DNA of 64,000 nt from Tragulus kanchil (lineage: Eukaryota; Chordata; Mammalia; Artiodactyla; Tragulidae): positions 199,140,939-199,204,938 of the forward strand of contig JAIOJX010000032.1 of NCBI GenBank assembly GCA_022376925.1, given 5' to 3'. This document shows positions 26,763-37,460 of the stretch, one piece after another. Made by a program: the position numbers and the translations under genes. Each line of letters opens with the position of its first letter. Position 1 is the stretch's first letter. The notes under the pieces were generated by a model. It did no database searches. It was not told where the DNA came from and was given only the letters and a program-made list of their open reading frames with translations.

Positions 26763-26975
26763 TATGGAGTTATCCAGCCCATAAAAGCTAAGAATGCCAT
26801 GTTTTCGGGGCCGTTGGATTTGTTCTGTGATGGCCCACACTCTGTCTGTGGAGTGTGCTTTCCTCTGAATCTGAATAAATCTTTTTCTTACCTATCACTT
26901 TGTCTCTCACTGAGTTCTTTTCTGCAAAGAGACATGAAGAACCTGAGCTCCATTAGGTCCTGAAACCAGATATTA
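26410..26975 (+). mobile_element. ERV-like LTR (5' end uncertain)
   Basis: A TATA-like CATAAAAGC (26780) is followed by a polyadenylation signal AATAAA (26874-26879), then CACTTTGTCTCTCACTGAG, ACATGAAGAACCTGAGCTCC and TTAGGTCCTGAAACCAG. This U3-R-U5 order is typical of gammaretrovirus-like LTRs. The U3 part up to 26762 is also present at 25277-25629 through duplication 11, so the promoter half appears twice but the R-U5 half once. No retroviral gene was recognised after it. Confidence 0.55.
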
Positions 26976-26976
26976 T

Positions 26977-27105
26977 GGGTTTTGACTGGGTTTGAGTCCC
27001 AGCCACAGGGGTTCAAGTCCCAAGCAGGGTTTTGGCTGGGTTTCAGTCCCAGCCATGTGGGTTCGAGTCCCAAACTGGGTTTTGGGTTTAAGTCTCAATC
27101 CAAAG
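26977..27105. repeat. 50-bp minisatellite (2.6 units)
   Basis: Units start at 26977, 27027 and 27077, exactly 50 bp apart, each opening GGGTTTTG. Each full unit holds two GGGTTYRAGTCCC-like boxes. The frames of 61-122 codons over this stretch (for example 26982-27350) come from the repeat, not from a gene. Confidence 0.85.
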
Positions 27106-27986
27106 TAGAATGCTTTCACCTTGATTTTTCTTCCACCCTTCCTGGCCTTTTCCAGTCCCAGACTGGTCAATTTTGCTCACCTCTTCTCCCATGCACTGGC
27201 AATCTCTGCCTTTGTGCTGGCTCCTTTCCTTTGTCTGAATATACCATATGTCTCCTTTACCCCCAAGACCACATACACATCCTTGTCTCCAACCTTTGGG
27301 CTGCATCTCCTTGGGTAAGTAGGGAATATACAGTCCCCATTTTCTCCTAACAAAAAACGTATTATCACAGGATAAGTGGCTCTTCCTCAGGCCCCAGTGG
27401 CTCCCTGGTGGCCAAACCAGGCATAAGAGTCAGATCATCTGGTCCTCGGTCCCAAGCTGTCTCTATTCAGTACCAGTTGCCAATCAATGTCCTCGGGTGA
27501 CAATGTGGGATGGCCTTTCACAGGCAAGGTCACTACAACGAGTTCCACTTTCCTTTTTTTCTGGAGCTTGCCAGCTCTGAGTGCCTGGGCCCTGCTAATG
27601 ACAAGTGATGCATCTGTAGTTATCGCCTTGCCCAGACAGCGTCATCTGTCCTTCTAGGTATGAAGGCCCATTAATAACCCTCCATAGATGGGAGGTGCTG
27701 TCCCAGATGCAGCCTTGTCACCTGGCCTCCTCTTTGATCCAGGGTTCCCATAATCAGCACTCATATGCCTTCTAAAGTATCACAACATTCATTGTTTCTT
27801 AGCCTCCCAGAATATACAACCAGAAGGCAAACTCCCTTATCATTTAATAACACTCCCTGATACGGAAAGCTGGAGAAAATAGAAACACTCCAAGAGGGTG
27901 GAGAAAGCTTGTTATGTGAAGAAGCGATTAAGGCTGTATGACAGGCTTCTCACCCCGCGGGAGAGTTCAGATTAATGATCAGTTAC
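27106..27986. other. Single-copy stretch 3' of the LTR and minisatellite
   Basis: This would be retroviral leader or gag if the LTR at 26410 belonged to a provirus. It is pyrimidine-rich (CTTCCACCCTTCCTGGCC, CTCCTTTCCTTTGTC), and I recognise no retroviral motif and no long frame. Confidence 0.45.
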
Positions 27987-28431
27987 CCCTTTAACCCTTA
28001 GCATTCCCTCTGCCCTTATCCTCAGGCCAGGAAGACTTTGAGGGGACAGTACCCCTCCTCTCATACACAGATAGGAGATGCCTTGGTGATGAATAGTCAA
28101 CTGTGGAGTCTGTGTTCCCACTCTGCTAAAAGGGGTTTGAGTCACTGTTTTCATCTTCAAAGTTTGGTATAAACACCAGCTTGGAAGTCTGTCCTGGGTC
28201 AGGACTGGCTTTGACCATAGACACATGAGGCTCAGTGTACATGTTTGTAAAATGAGGAGGACAATGCTATACTCTTTGTAGCACGAGGCCATGCTACAAA
28301 ATGAAATGCAATGTTATGGGGCAAAGTGCTTGATGTTTTTAGAACGAATGATTAATAAGATGATAACAATAATGACAGCTAACATTAAAAGGACCCTTAG
28401 GATGGGGCCAGGCAGTATGCAATGGCTTTAT

Positions 28432-28640
28432 GTATGTGCTCAGTCACTTCATGTCCAACTTTGTGACCCTATGGACTGTAGCCACTAAGCTCCCATGTCC
28501 ATGGGTTCTCCAGGCAAGAATATCAGAGTGGGTTGCCATTCCCTGCTTCAGGGGATCTTCCTAATCCAGGGATCAAACCCACATCTCTTATGTCTCATGC
28601 ATTGGGAGGCAGGTCCTTTACTGTGAGCACCACCTGGGAA
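28432..28640 (-). mobile_element. BovA/Bov-tA SINE inserted in a MIR (copy A)
   Basis: Plus-strand reading gives TGTGACCCTATGGACTGTAG, CCATGGGTTCTCCAGGCAAG, GAGTGGGTTGCCATTCCC and ATCCAGGGATCAAACCC, ending CACCACCTGGGAA. This is the reverse of the tRNA head plus BovB tail. Direct repeats of 28 bp (28404-28431 and 28641-28668, two mismatches) flank it. Confidence 0.88.
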
Positions 28641-28668
28641 GGGGCCAGGCAGTGTACAATGGCTTTAT

Positions 28669-28845
28669 AAGTCTCATCTAATTTAATACTCATATCAGCC
28701 CATATGGCACTTTATTATCATTTAAACTGATGAGGAAACAGAGAAGTTAGGTCACTTGGTTGAAGTCATAGGGTTATTAACTGACACTGTTAAGTAACAG
28801 TTAGAATTTGGACTCAGTACGACTGGCTCCTGAGTGTGCTCTTGT
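28669..28845 (-). mobile_element. MIR split by the SINE (copy A)
   Basis: Antisense MIR: AAACTGATGAGGAAACAGAG, GGTCACTTGGTTGAAGTCAT and a GACTGGCTCC end. The other end of the MIR is left of the SINE at about 28375-28431. The element recurs at 29829-30005 and, in part, 30949-31092. Confidence 0.75.
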
Positions 28846-29591
28846 CAAAGAGATCTGCTATTAAATCAAAAGCTTTGGCTTTCAAGTCCAAGAGAAACTG
28901 AAAGAGAGACAGGAAGACAGAAAACCTTTGAAGAGGGCTTGGTAGAGAGCAGGAGTGAGCAGAGGTCACTCAGACACAGCACTTCACCGTTAACGAAACC
29001 TATTGATTCACCCTTTCCTTCTCCATCATCCCAGAGCTCAGTATCCATGTTCCTAAAACTCAAAAGAACAAGTGGTTTTTACTGAAAACTGGGAATGATG
29101 AGGCTTGACAGCTTTCTCATGAAGCAATTCTGTGGCAATAGGCTAGCCCTTTACCCCCTAGCATTCCCTCTGCCCTTATCCTCAGGCCAGGAAGACTTTG
29201 AGGGGACAGTACCCCTCCTCTCATACACAGATAGGAGATGCCTTGGTGATGAATAGTCAACTGTGGAGTCTGTGTTCCCACTCTGCTAAAAGGGGTTTGA
29301 GTCACTGTTTTCATCTTCAAAGTTTGGTATAAACACCAGCTTGGAAGTCTGTCCTGGGTCAGGACTGGCTTTGACCATAGACACATGAGGCTCAGTGTAC
29401 ATGTTTGTAAAATGAGGAGGACAATGCTATACTCTTTGTAGCACGAGGCCATGCTACAAAATGAAATGCAATGTTATGGGGCAAAGTGCTTGATGTTTTT
29501 AGAACGAATGATTAATAAGATGATAACAATAATGACAGCTAACATTAAAAGGACCCTTAGGATGGGGCCAGGCAGTATGCAATGGCTTTAT

Positions 29592-29800
29592 GTATGTGCT
29601 CAGTCACTTCATGTCCAACTTTGTGACCCTATGGACTGTAGCCACTAAGCTCCCATGTCCATGGGTTCTCCAGGCAAGAATATCAGAGTGGGTTGCCATT
29701 CCCTGCTTCAGGGGATCTTCCTAATCCAGGGATCAAACCCACATCTCTTATGTCTCATGCATTGGGAGGCAGGTCCTTTACTGTGAGCACCACCTGGGAA
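29592..29800 (-). mobile_element. BovA/Bov-tA SINE (copy B of 28432)
   Basis: Same insertion and flanking 28-bp repeats (29564-29591 and 29801-29828), copied by duplication 12 without visible change. Confidence 0.88.
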
Positions 29801-29828
29801 GGGGCCAGGCAGTGTACAATGGCTTTAT

Positions 29829-30005
29829 AAGTCTCATCTAATTTAATACTCATATCAGCCCATATGGCACTTTATTATCATTTAAACTGATGAGGAAACA
29901 GAGAAGTTAGGTCACTTGGTTGAAGTCATAGGGTTATTAACTGACACTGTTAAGTAACAGTTAGAATTTGGACTCAGTACGACTGGCTCCTGAGTGTGCT
30001 CTTGT
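29829..30005 (-). mobile_element. MIR (copy B; partial copy C at 30949-31092)
   Basis: Repeated by duplication 12; its 3' two-thirds repeat again by duplication 13. Confidence 0.75.
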
Positions 30006-32027
30006 CAAAGAGATCTGCTATTAAATCAAAAGCTTTGGCTTTCAAGTCCAAGAGAAACTGAAAGAGAGACAGGAAGACAGAAAACCTTTGAAGAGGGCTT
30101 GGTAGAGAGCAGGAGTGAGCAGAGGTCACTCAGACACAGCACTTCACCGTTAACGAAACCTATTGATTCACCCTTTCCTTCTCCATCATCCCAGAGCTCA
30201 GTATCCATGTTCCTAAAACTCAAAAGAACAAGTGGTCTTCTCCTTACTCACTGAAAACTGGGAATGATGAGGCTTGCATTTTATGGCCAGCTTTCTCATG
30301 AAGCAATTCTGTGGCAATAGGCAGTGGAGTCTCCAGGTTTCTGTATCTTCATCTCTAGAATGAGGACCTGAGTGCAGGTTCTCTCCAGCATTGCCCTGCT
30401 TGTTCTAGGCCTCCTACTGGGACCTGTACACTTTCAGCACAGAGATCCCTCCAGGGCAGTGATCTCCAAAGTGAGAAGAGAATCCCCAGGAGGCGGTGAG
30501 GTTGGTTCCCTGGGTTAGGGGTAAAATACTGGAACATCTACTCATCAGAATTTCATCTTCAAAAAAATTCTGATCTTCCTGTATGTTTCATAGTGTACAT
30601 AACACATTAGAACATGTGCAAATTACATGATATATAAACATACTTATAAGGGCCGTATGGTTATTTTTTTTGTCTATATCCAATATGCCATGTTGATGAA
30701 ATATCTCCAATGCTGGCAGAGGTGAACTAGAACTTAAAGCTAGTACCCAGGTGGTTCATGCTGCAATTCGATTTTTCTTCCTAAAATTAAATGTGTAATG
30801 CTGTTTCCTCAATTAAACCTCAGAGACAGGAATTATAATATTTATAATAATAATATTAATGATATCATTGTTTTAAAACTCCTGTTCTAAGGAAACCCAT
30901 CTTATTACACAACCATATTTTAAGCCTGGGTTTTTTAAAAATTTCAAGCCATATGGCACTTTATTATCATTTAAACTGATGAGGAAACAGAAGTTAGGTC
31001 ACTTGGTTGAAGTCATAGGGTTATTAACTGACACTGTTAAGTAACAGTTAGAATTTGGACTCAGTACGACTGGCTCCTGAGTGTGCTCTTGTCAAAGAGA
31101 TCTGCTATTAAATCAAAAGCTTTGGCTTTCAAGTCCAAGAGAAACTGAAAGAGAGACAGGAAGACAGAAAACCTTTGAAGAGGGCTTGGTAGAGAGCAGG
31201 AGTGAGCAGAGGTCACTCAGACACAGCACTTCACCGTTAACGAAACCTATTGATTCACCCTTTCCTTCTCCATCATCCCAGAGCTCAGTATCCATGTTCC
31301 TAAAACTCAAAAGAACAAGTGGTCTTCTCCTTACTCACTGAAAACTGGGAATGATGAGGCTTGCATTTTATGGCCAGCTTTCTCATGAAGCAATTCTGTG
31401 GCAATAGGCAGTGGAGTCTCCAGGTTTCTGTATCTTCATCTCTAGAATGAGGACCTGAGTGCAGGTTCTCTCCAGCATTGCCCTGCTTGTTCTAGGCCTC
31501 CTACTGGGACCTGTACACTTTCAGCACAGAGATCCCTCCAGGGCAGTGATCTCCAAAGTGAGAAGAGAATCCCCAGGAGGCGGTGAGGTTGGTTCCCTGG
31601 GTTAGGGGTAAAATACTGGAACATCTACTCATCAGAATTTCATCTTCAAAAAAATTCTGATCTTCCTGTATGTTTCATAGTGTACATAACACATTAGAAC
31701 ATGTGCAAATTACATGATATATAAACATACTTATAAGGGCCGTATGGTTATTTTTTTTGTCTATATCCAATATGCCATGTTGATGAAATATCTCCAATGC
31801 TGGCAGAGGTGAACTAGAACTTAAAGCTAGTACCCAGGTGGTTCATGCTGCAATTCGATTTTTCTTCCTAAAATTAAATGTGTAATGCTGTTTCCTCAAT
31901 TAAACCTCAGAGACAGGAATTATAATATTTATAATAATAATATTAATGATATCATTGGTTTAAAAACTCCTGTTCTAAGGGGAAAAAACCCATCTTATTA
32001 CACAACCATATTTTAAGCCTGGGTTTT
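29860..32027. repeat. Tandem duplication 13 (unit about 1089 bp)
   Basis: Copies at 29860-30948 and 30949-32027. The head of copy B lacks two bases (CAGAAG for CAGAGAAG), and run lengths differ near the tail (GGAAACCC near 30891 against GGGGAAAAAACCC near 31979). The first 280 bp exist three times (28700, 29860, 30949). Confidence 0.93.
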
Positions 32028-33419
32028 AAAAAAATACTTTATTCTAAAAGACAGGTGCAAATAACTAATGGGAGCAAAACATTTTCTCAAAAAAGATCAT
32101 CATTTCCCCTTAAGCTTCCAGGATTATTTTATTTATATGTTCAAATATATGGAAACATGTTGCCCTTATACATTTCTATGTTTTCTGAGTCACAAAAGAG
32201 ATCATGTTCAATTTTAAAGTAATCTTCCCCCAATTTGATTTCTCTCCCCAAAATCAAATATTCAGAGTAATACCTGGGAGATGACGTGCTATTCTGACGT
32301 CTCTAGTTTGGGGAGAATACTGAAATATCACAGAAGCTACAAAGACAGACTCCAAAAAAAAGGGGAGTGCTGTAAAGGCTGGAAGATAAAACATATGAAG
32401 GGAGATGGTGAGAGCTAAATTTATAAAGTCTGACAAAGCAATGACTCCAGGGAACGAGATCACAGCCTATAAATACCTTGAAGGTAACAATATAATTGAA
32501 GGGAAAGAATTATTCATAGTCTCAGAAGATGATATGACTGGGAGCAGTGGCCTGAAGCAATGGAAAAAAATGTTTAGGTAAAATTGTCCGGAGTGAGGGA
32601 AATTTCTCGACTCTGCGAAGAAGGGAACAGGAAAAGCAATCCCAGAAGGAGCATGTGAAGCATTTTGACACAGACAGCTGGAGCCCATAAGTAAGACATG
32701 GGACTCACAAGTGTGCTCCTCAGTCAGGTGCCACTTCTGTCAGAATGCAGAGCTCTCAGACATGAGTCCCTGAAAGGCAGCCCCCTTCAGAGAAGGGAGC
32801 TAATCAAAGATCTGTGTGGAGACAGTTTGTGTGAAGCGAATAGTCAGACACACTGATACTGTAAAATTATGAATCAAAACACAGGAAAATGTGTTATTTT
32901 ATACATAGCATATACAATGGCCTCTTTTAGAGATAATACCTAACTTTGCTTGGTTCATTTACAAATTACCATTCTGTGTTCAATTGAAAGGTTCTTCAAA
33001 GAGCGCAAGTATAGTGAACCACTGGGCTTGTTGCAGTGAAAAGGAAAAAGAGGAATAACCTTTCTCTATCCCTTTCCTGAGAACAAAGAAGATAAAGAGA
33101 ACAGTGAGCATCCTTGAACAATGCTAGTTTTTTGTTTGTTTTTTACATTAATTGCTCCTAACTTTGCAAGAGCTACACTTCACATTTTCTCTTTTGACTC
33201 TATGCTAAATATATCCTCTTCCTGGTGTTTACCCTTGTAACACTCTTCCCCTTGTAGTTACCTATCAGAAAGAAGGCCACAGAGCCACCAAACTTCCAGA
33301 CTCAGTTACTGGTCACTGATGCCAGTTTATGACTATCTTTGAAACAATGCAAGAGGAAGAAATCAAGAGCCTGTCACCTTTCTTCCTCATCACCAACTCC
33401 TGACTGGGAGCCCTTGCCT
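32028..33419. other. Unrecognised single-copy intron
   Basis: There are 69- and 73-codon minus frames but no family resemblance. No SINE, MIR or L1 phrase was seen. Confidence 0.5.
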
Positions 33420-33590
33420 TATATCAGCCCCTAGACTTCTCATGGGTTGGGGAGGGGGCCACAGCCCTCGAGGCATGAGCCCACTGTGATCCCCTCTCTG
33501 CTGGCTGAGAATAAAAGCCACCTTTTTATTTCCTCGTATTTTTCATTCGGTTTCGGTGGGCAAAGAAGGCCAATTTGGGCTAGCAACAGG
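33420..33590 (+). mobile_element. Possible LTR 3' part
   Basis: GAGAATAAAAGCCACC gives a polyadenylation-like signal near 33510, followed by a T-rich stretch and CATTCGGTTTCGGTGGGC. The order resembles an LTR R-U5 region, but I recognise no family and no 5' boundary. Confidence 0.3.
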
Positions 33591-33670
33591 TTAAAATTAC
33601 TGAATGTGTTATGCTAAAGACCAAATTCATACATGAAATATATGAATATTCTGAGTAGGGCAAATATGTA

Positions 33671-35857
33671 CCCTCAGGACGATAATATAAAGTCAACTTT
33701 TAAGCTCTATTAAACAAAGTATTTTAAAAAGCTGTGTCTATAAAAATGTTTGAGAGCACCATTTACACATAATACTCAGGCAAACAGTGCTTCACTATTA
33801 ACTAAACCTAAAGGTATGACCCAGAACGGCTAACACAACCTCTTTGTGAGAAGAGTCGTTAGATCAGGTGTCTGCAGAGATGGGACAGGTCAGAGGGTGG
33901 ATGAAGAAACTGAGCGATGTGTGTGACAGACAGAGGGTGAAGACGGGCATTTGGAAATGTCAGAGGATGGGCAATCGTTCCTTGTTCTCAGCTGACCCAG
34001 GCCACATAGGAACCCATGCAGCCGAATCTTCTGATTAAAAAAAAAAAAACTAGAAATCTCAATTTGCATGTGAATTATCTGAAAAATAACATATATCCAT
34101 TAGATGAGCTCTAAGAGACACGAGCAGGGCATATACTCTAAACCCCTCTCGCTGAAGACAAGGGACACCCTGGCCTCTAAGATTAGAAACCAAGACCGGC
34201 AAGCAAGTTGGAACTAAGTGGAGGAAGCTGGCTGTTTGACCAGTGCTGCCAAACGCCAGGAGAACAAAGGAAGAAAAGACGTCATCCTTGCTCTTCCGTC
34301 CAGCGAACCCAGGAAGGAAAGAGACACCGGGGCAATACAACAGCTCCATTTTGATACCTCCACGCAGCTGCCCTGCACATGCTCAGAAATCTAGTGTGCA
34401 GACCTGGTTCCAGACCAGGGAGACAGGCGCGGCTGGCTCATGCCTTGCTGGTGGTCACTGTACATGGCAGAAAGTCCCTCTCAGAGGGAATCAAATCGTC
34501 AACCACCTCGGACACCCCAGAGGCAGAAGGGAGTAGAACCATGGCTTCTTATGGACACTCCACAGTGACTTCATGGGAGTTTGTTTCCAGAAGGTGCTGT
34601 GTGACAAACAAGGCTATGTTTCCCAAATCTAGCAGCTCTAAGTCCAAGGTGATTCTAGGTGGCCAGCAGGCGAACTGGAGCTCACAGAACTGTGTTGTTC
34701 TGTTGAGGCTTTAACATACACACACACACACATGTCCTACTGTGAGAAATGAAGTGTTTTGTCTCCCTCAGGACGATAATATAAAGTCAACTTTTAAGCT
34801 CTATTAAACAAAGTATTTTAAAAGCTGTGTCTACAAAAATGTTTGAGAGCACCATTTACACATAATACTCAGGCAAACAGTGCTTCACTATTAACTAAAC
34901 CTAAAGGTATGACCCAGAACGGCTAACACAACCTCTTTGTGAGAAGAGTCGTTAGATCAGGTGTCTGCAGAGATGGGACAGGTCAGAGGGTGGATGAAGA
35001 AACTGAGCGATGTGTGTGACAGACAGAGGGTGAAGACGGGCATTTGGAAATGTCAGAGGATGGGCAATCGTTCCTTGTTCTCAGCTGACCCAGGCCACAT
35101 AGGAACCCATGCAGCCGAATCTTCTGATTAAAAAAAAAAAAACTAGAAATCTCAATTTGCATGTGAATTATCTGAAAAATAACATATATCCATTAGATGA
35201 GCTCTAAGAGACACGAGCAGGGCATATACTCTAAACCCCTCTCGCTGAAGACAAGGGACACCCTGGCCTCTAAGATTAGAAACCAAGACCGGCAAGCAAG
35301 TTGGAACTAAGTGGAGGAAGCTGGCTGTTTGACCAGTGCTGCCAAACGCCAGGAGAACAAAGGAAGAAAAGACGTCATCCTTGCTCTTCCGTCCAGCGAA
35401 CCCAGGAAGGAAAGAGACACCGGGGCAATACAACAGCTCCATTTTGATACCTCCACGCAGCTGCCCTGCACATGCTCAGAAATCTAGTGTGCAGACCTGG
35501 TTCCAGACCAGGGAGACAGGCGCGGCTGGCTCATGCCTTGCTGGTGGTCACTGTACATGGCAGAAAGTCCCTCTCAGAGGGAATCAAATCGTCAACCACC
35601 TCGGACACCCCAGAGGCAGAAGGGAGTAGAACCATGGCTTCTTATGGACACTCCACAGTGACTTCATGGGAGTTTGTTTCCAGAAGGTGCTGTGTGACAA
35701 ACAAGGCTATGTTTCCCAAATCTAGCAGCTCTAAGTCCAAGGTGATTCTAGGTGGCCAGCAGGCGAACTGGAGCTCACAGAACTGTGTTGTTCTGTTGAG
35801 GCTTTAACATACACACACACACACATGTCCTACTGTGAGAAATGAAGTGTTTTGTCT
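33671..35857. repeat. Tandem duplication 14 (unit 1094/1093 bp)
   Basis: Copies at 33671-34764 and 34765-35857. Differences are one A in a run near 33727 and a T/C at 33741 against 34834. The unit ends in a CA microsatellite. Two 97- and 111-codon frames are repeated exactly but resemble no family I know. Confidence 0.95.
34717..34732. repeat. (CA)n microsatellite (copy B at 35810-35825)
   Basis: About eight CA units near the end of duplication 14; present with the same length in both copies. Confidence 0.85.
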
Positions 35858-35866
35858 CAATCCTTT

Positions 35867-36120
35867 TTTATTTTTTAAAATTTTGGCCTCTTCTATTGTT
35901 CTTCTGTTTATTTTCATCCATCTTTACTCTTCGGCCTGTGTGGGCCTCCCATCACAGAGCAGCGGCTCTGGGCGCATGTGCTCCAGAGTGCTGGCTCGTA
36001 AATGGGCACACTGGTTCAGCTGCTCCGCAGCATGTGGGATCTTCCTGAGCCAGGGATTGAACTGGCGTTCCTTGCATTGCAAGGCAGACTCTCTATCCAC
36101 TGGACCACCAGGGAAGCCCC
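35867..36120 (-). mobile_element. CHR SINE with 10-bp target-site duplication
   Basis: It reads on the minus strand: GGGGCTTCCCTGGTGGTCCA head, a B-box relic (CAGTTCAATCCCTGG) and a tail of AAAATTTTAAAAAATAAAA type. Target repeat TCAATCCTTT at 35857-35866 and 36121-36130. The 122-codon plus frame at 35835 is read through it antisense and is not a gene. Confidence 0.9.
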
Positions 36121-36327
36121 TCAATCCTTTGATTTTGGTTTCCTCAGCATTGAGATATCACACAAAACGTTTTGACCAGCTCATGTCACACACAGCCACA
36201 TGAATTAAGCTTCAGCTCTCACTATCTAGCGATAGTAATTTTTCTCTTGGAAAGCAGCATGAGAGGCTCGATCTTGATGCCTCAAAGAGAAGTTTGGAAA
36301 GTGGCATGAGTGGCTCAATCTTTTGTT

Positions 36328-36652
36328 TTTTAAATATTCATTTATTTATTTATTTATTTTGGGGGGTTGGGTTGGGGAGGGAGGGAGGTGGGCGGGCCAC
36401 TTCTATCGGTCTTTCATTTCTCTATTTTCATCCATCTTTGTTCTTTGGCCCGTGTGGGCCTCCAATCACGGTGGCCTCTGTTGTCGCAGAGCACCAGCTC
36501 TGGGCTCATGCGCTCCAGAGATCCGACTCGGTAACTGGACACATCGGTCCAGCCACTCCGCCGCACATGGGATCCTCCCAGGCCAGGGATCAAACCGGCG
36601 CCCCTTGCACTGCAAGGCGGTGTCCTTATCCACTGGACCACCAGGGAAGCCC
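36328..36652 (-). mobile_element. CHR SINE with (AAAT)n tail
   Basis: On the minus strand: CTTCCCTGGTGGTCCAGTGG head, CGGTTTGATCCCTGGCCTGG B-box region, and an (AAAT)n tail shown on the plus strand as TTTATTTATTTATT at 36341-36360. The 142- and 115-codon plus frames over it are SINE artefacts. Confidence 0.9.
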
Positions 36653-36734
36653 CAAGAGGCTCGATCTTGATGCCTCAAAGAGAAATTTGGTCTTCCTGCT
36701 GGGGTTGGGGTGTATATCATAGAAGAATCTTTAT

Positions 36735-37460
36735 TAATATATTACTTATACTAAATAGTCACTTTTATTATTTTTTACCTGGAGGATAATTGCTTTACAA
36801 TGTTGTGTTGGTTTCTGTCATACAACTACGTGAATCAGCTATATCCATACATATATCCTTTCCCACTTGAACCTCCCTCCTAACCCCATCTGTCCCATCT
36901 CACCCTTCTAGATCATCACAGAGCACTACACTGAAGTCCTTGTGTTATACAGCAACTTCCCACTAGCTATTTTATACATGGTAATGTATGTATCTCAATA
37001 CTACTTTCTCAGTTTGCCCCACCTTCCCATTCCCCTATTGCATTCGTAAGTCCACTCTCTGTCTCTGTTTCCATTCCTGCCCTGCAAATAGGTCCATCAC
37101 TACCATCTTTCTTGATTCCATATATATGTGTTAATATACGATATTTGTTTTCCTTTTTCTGACTTACTTCACTCTGTCTAATAAGCTCTAGGCTAATCCA
37201 CCTGCGTTCAACTGATTCCAACCCATTCCTTTTTCTGACCAAGTAATATTCTATTCTATATATGTGCCACAGCTTCTTTCTCCATTCATTCTGTCAACGG
37301 ACACCTAGGTTGCTTCTGTGTCCTGCTGTTGTAAATAGTGCTGCAATGTGTACTTAGGCACAGGCATCTCTTTGAATTATGGTCTTCTCAGGGTATCCAC
37401 CCAGTAGTGGGATTGCTGGGTCATATGGTAATTTTATTCCTTCTTTTTTAAGGAATTGAC
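36735..37460 (-). mobile_element. Ruminant LINE-1 3' end, truncated
   Basis: Plus-strand reading is antisense L1: GCTTTACAATGTTGTGTTGG, ATTCTATATATGTGCCACAG, TAAATAGTGCTGCAATG and GGGATTGCTGGGTCATATGG. It covers the 3' UTR and the end of ORF2 and is 5'-truncated at about 37460. No intact reverse transcriptase frame remains. Confidence 0.85.

Larger units (their letters stand above)
27987..30322. repeat. Tandem duplication 12 (unit 1160 bp)
   Basis: Copies at 27987-29143 and 29147-30322. The tail of copy A has lost bases relative to copy B: near 29070 (GGTTTTTACTG against GGTCTTCTCCTTACTCACTG) and near 29108 (TTGACAGC against TTGCATTTTATGGCCAGC). The head of copy B has CCCTTTACCCCCTAG for CCCTTTAACCCTTAG. 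Confidence 0.93.

Noticed and set aside
27060..27075. A tRNA gene suggested by GGTTCGAGTCCC
   Set aside because: No matching acceptor or anticodon arm; the motif is part of the minisatellite.
26982..27350. 122-codon frame with repeated FGF-like and SQ-rich peptides
   Set aside because: The repeats come from the 50-bp minisatellite, and the rest has no coding character.
26410..27986. A complete provirus starting at the LTR
   Set aside because: No gag, pro, pol or env frame or motif follows, and no second LTR is present apart from the duplicated U3 half.
28432..29800. A CRISPR-like array of evenly spaced repeats
   Set aside because: Repeats are SINE, MIR and block duplications of about 1.1 kb in eukaryotic DNA; there are no short direct repeats with unique spacers.
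34059..35807. Repeated 96-111 codon frames, conserved in two copies
   Set aside because: Conservation is due to duplication 14, not selection. Plus and minus frames overlap and no family is recognised.
35835..36722. Frames of 115-142 codons at 35835-36722
   Set aside because: They lie within two minus-strand CHR SINEs and share the same repeat-derived peptide wording in several places.
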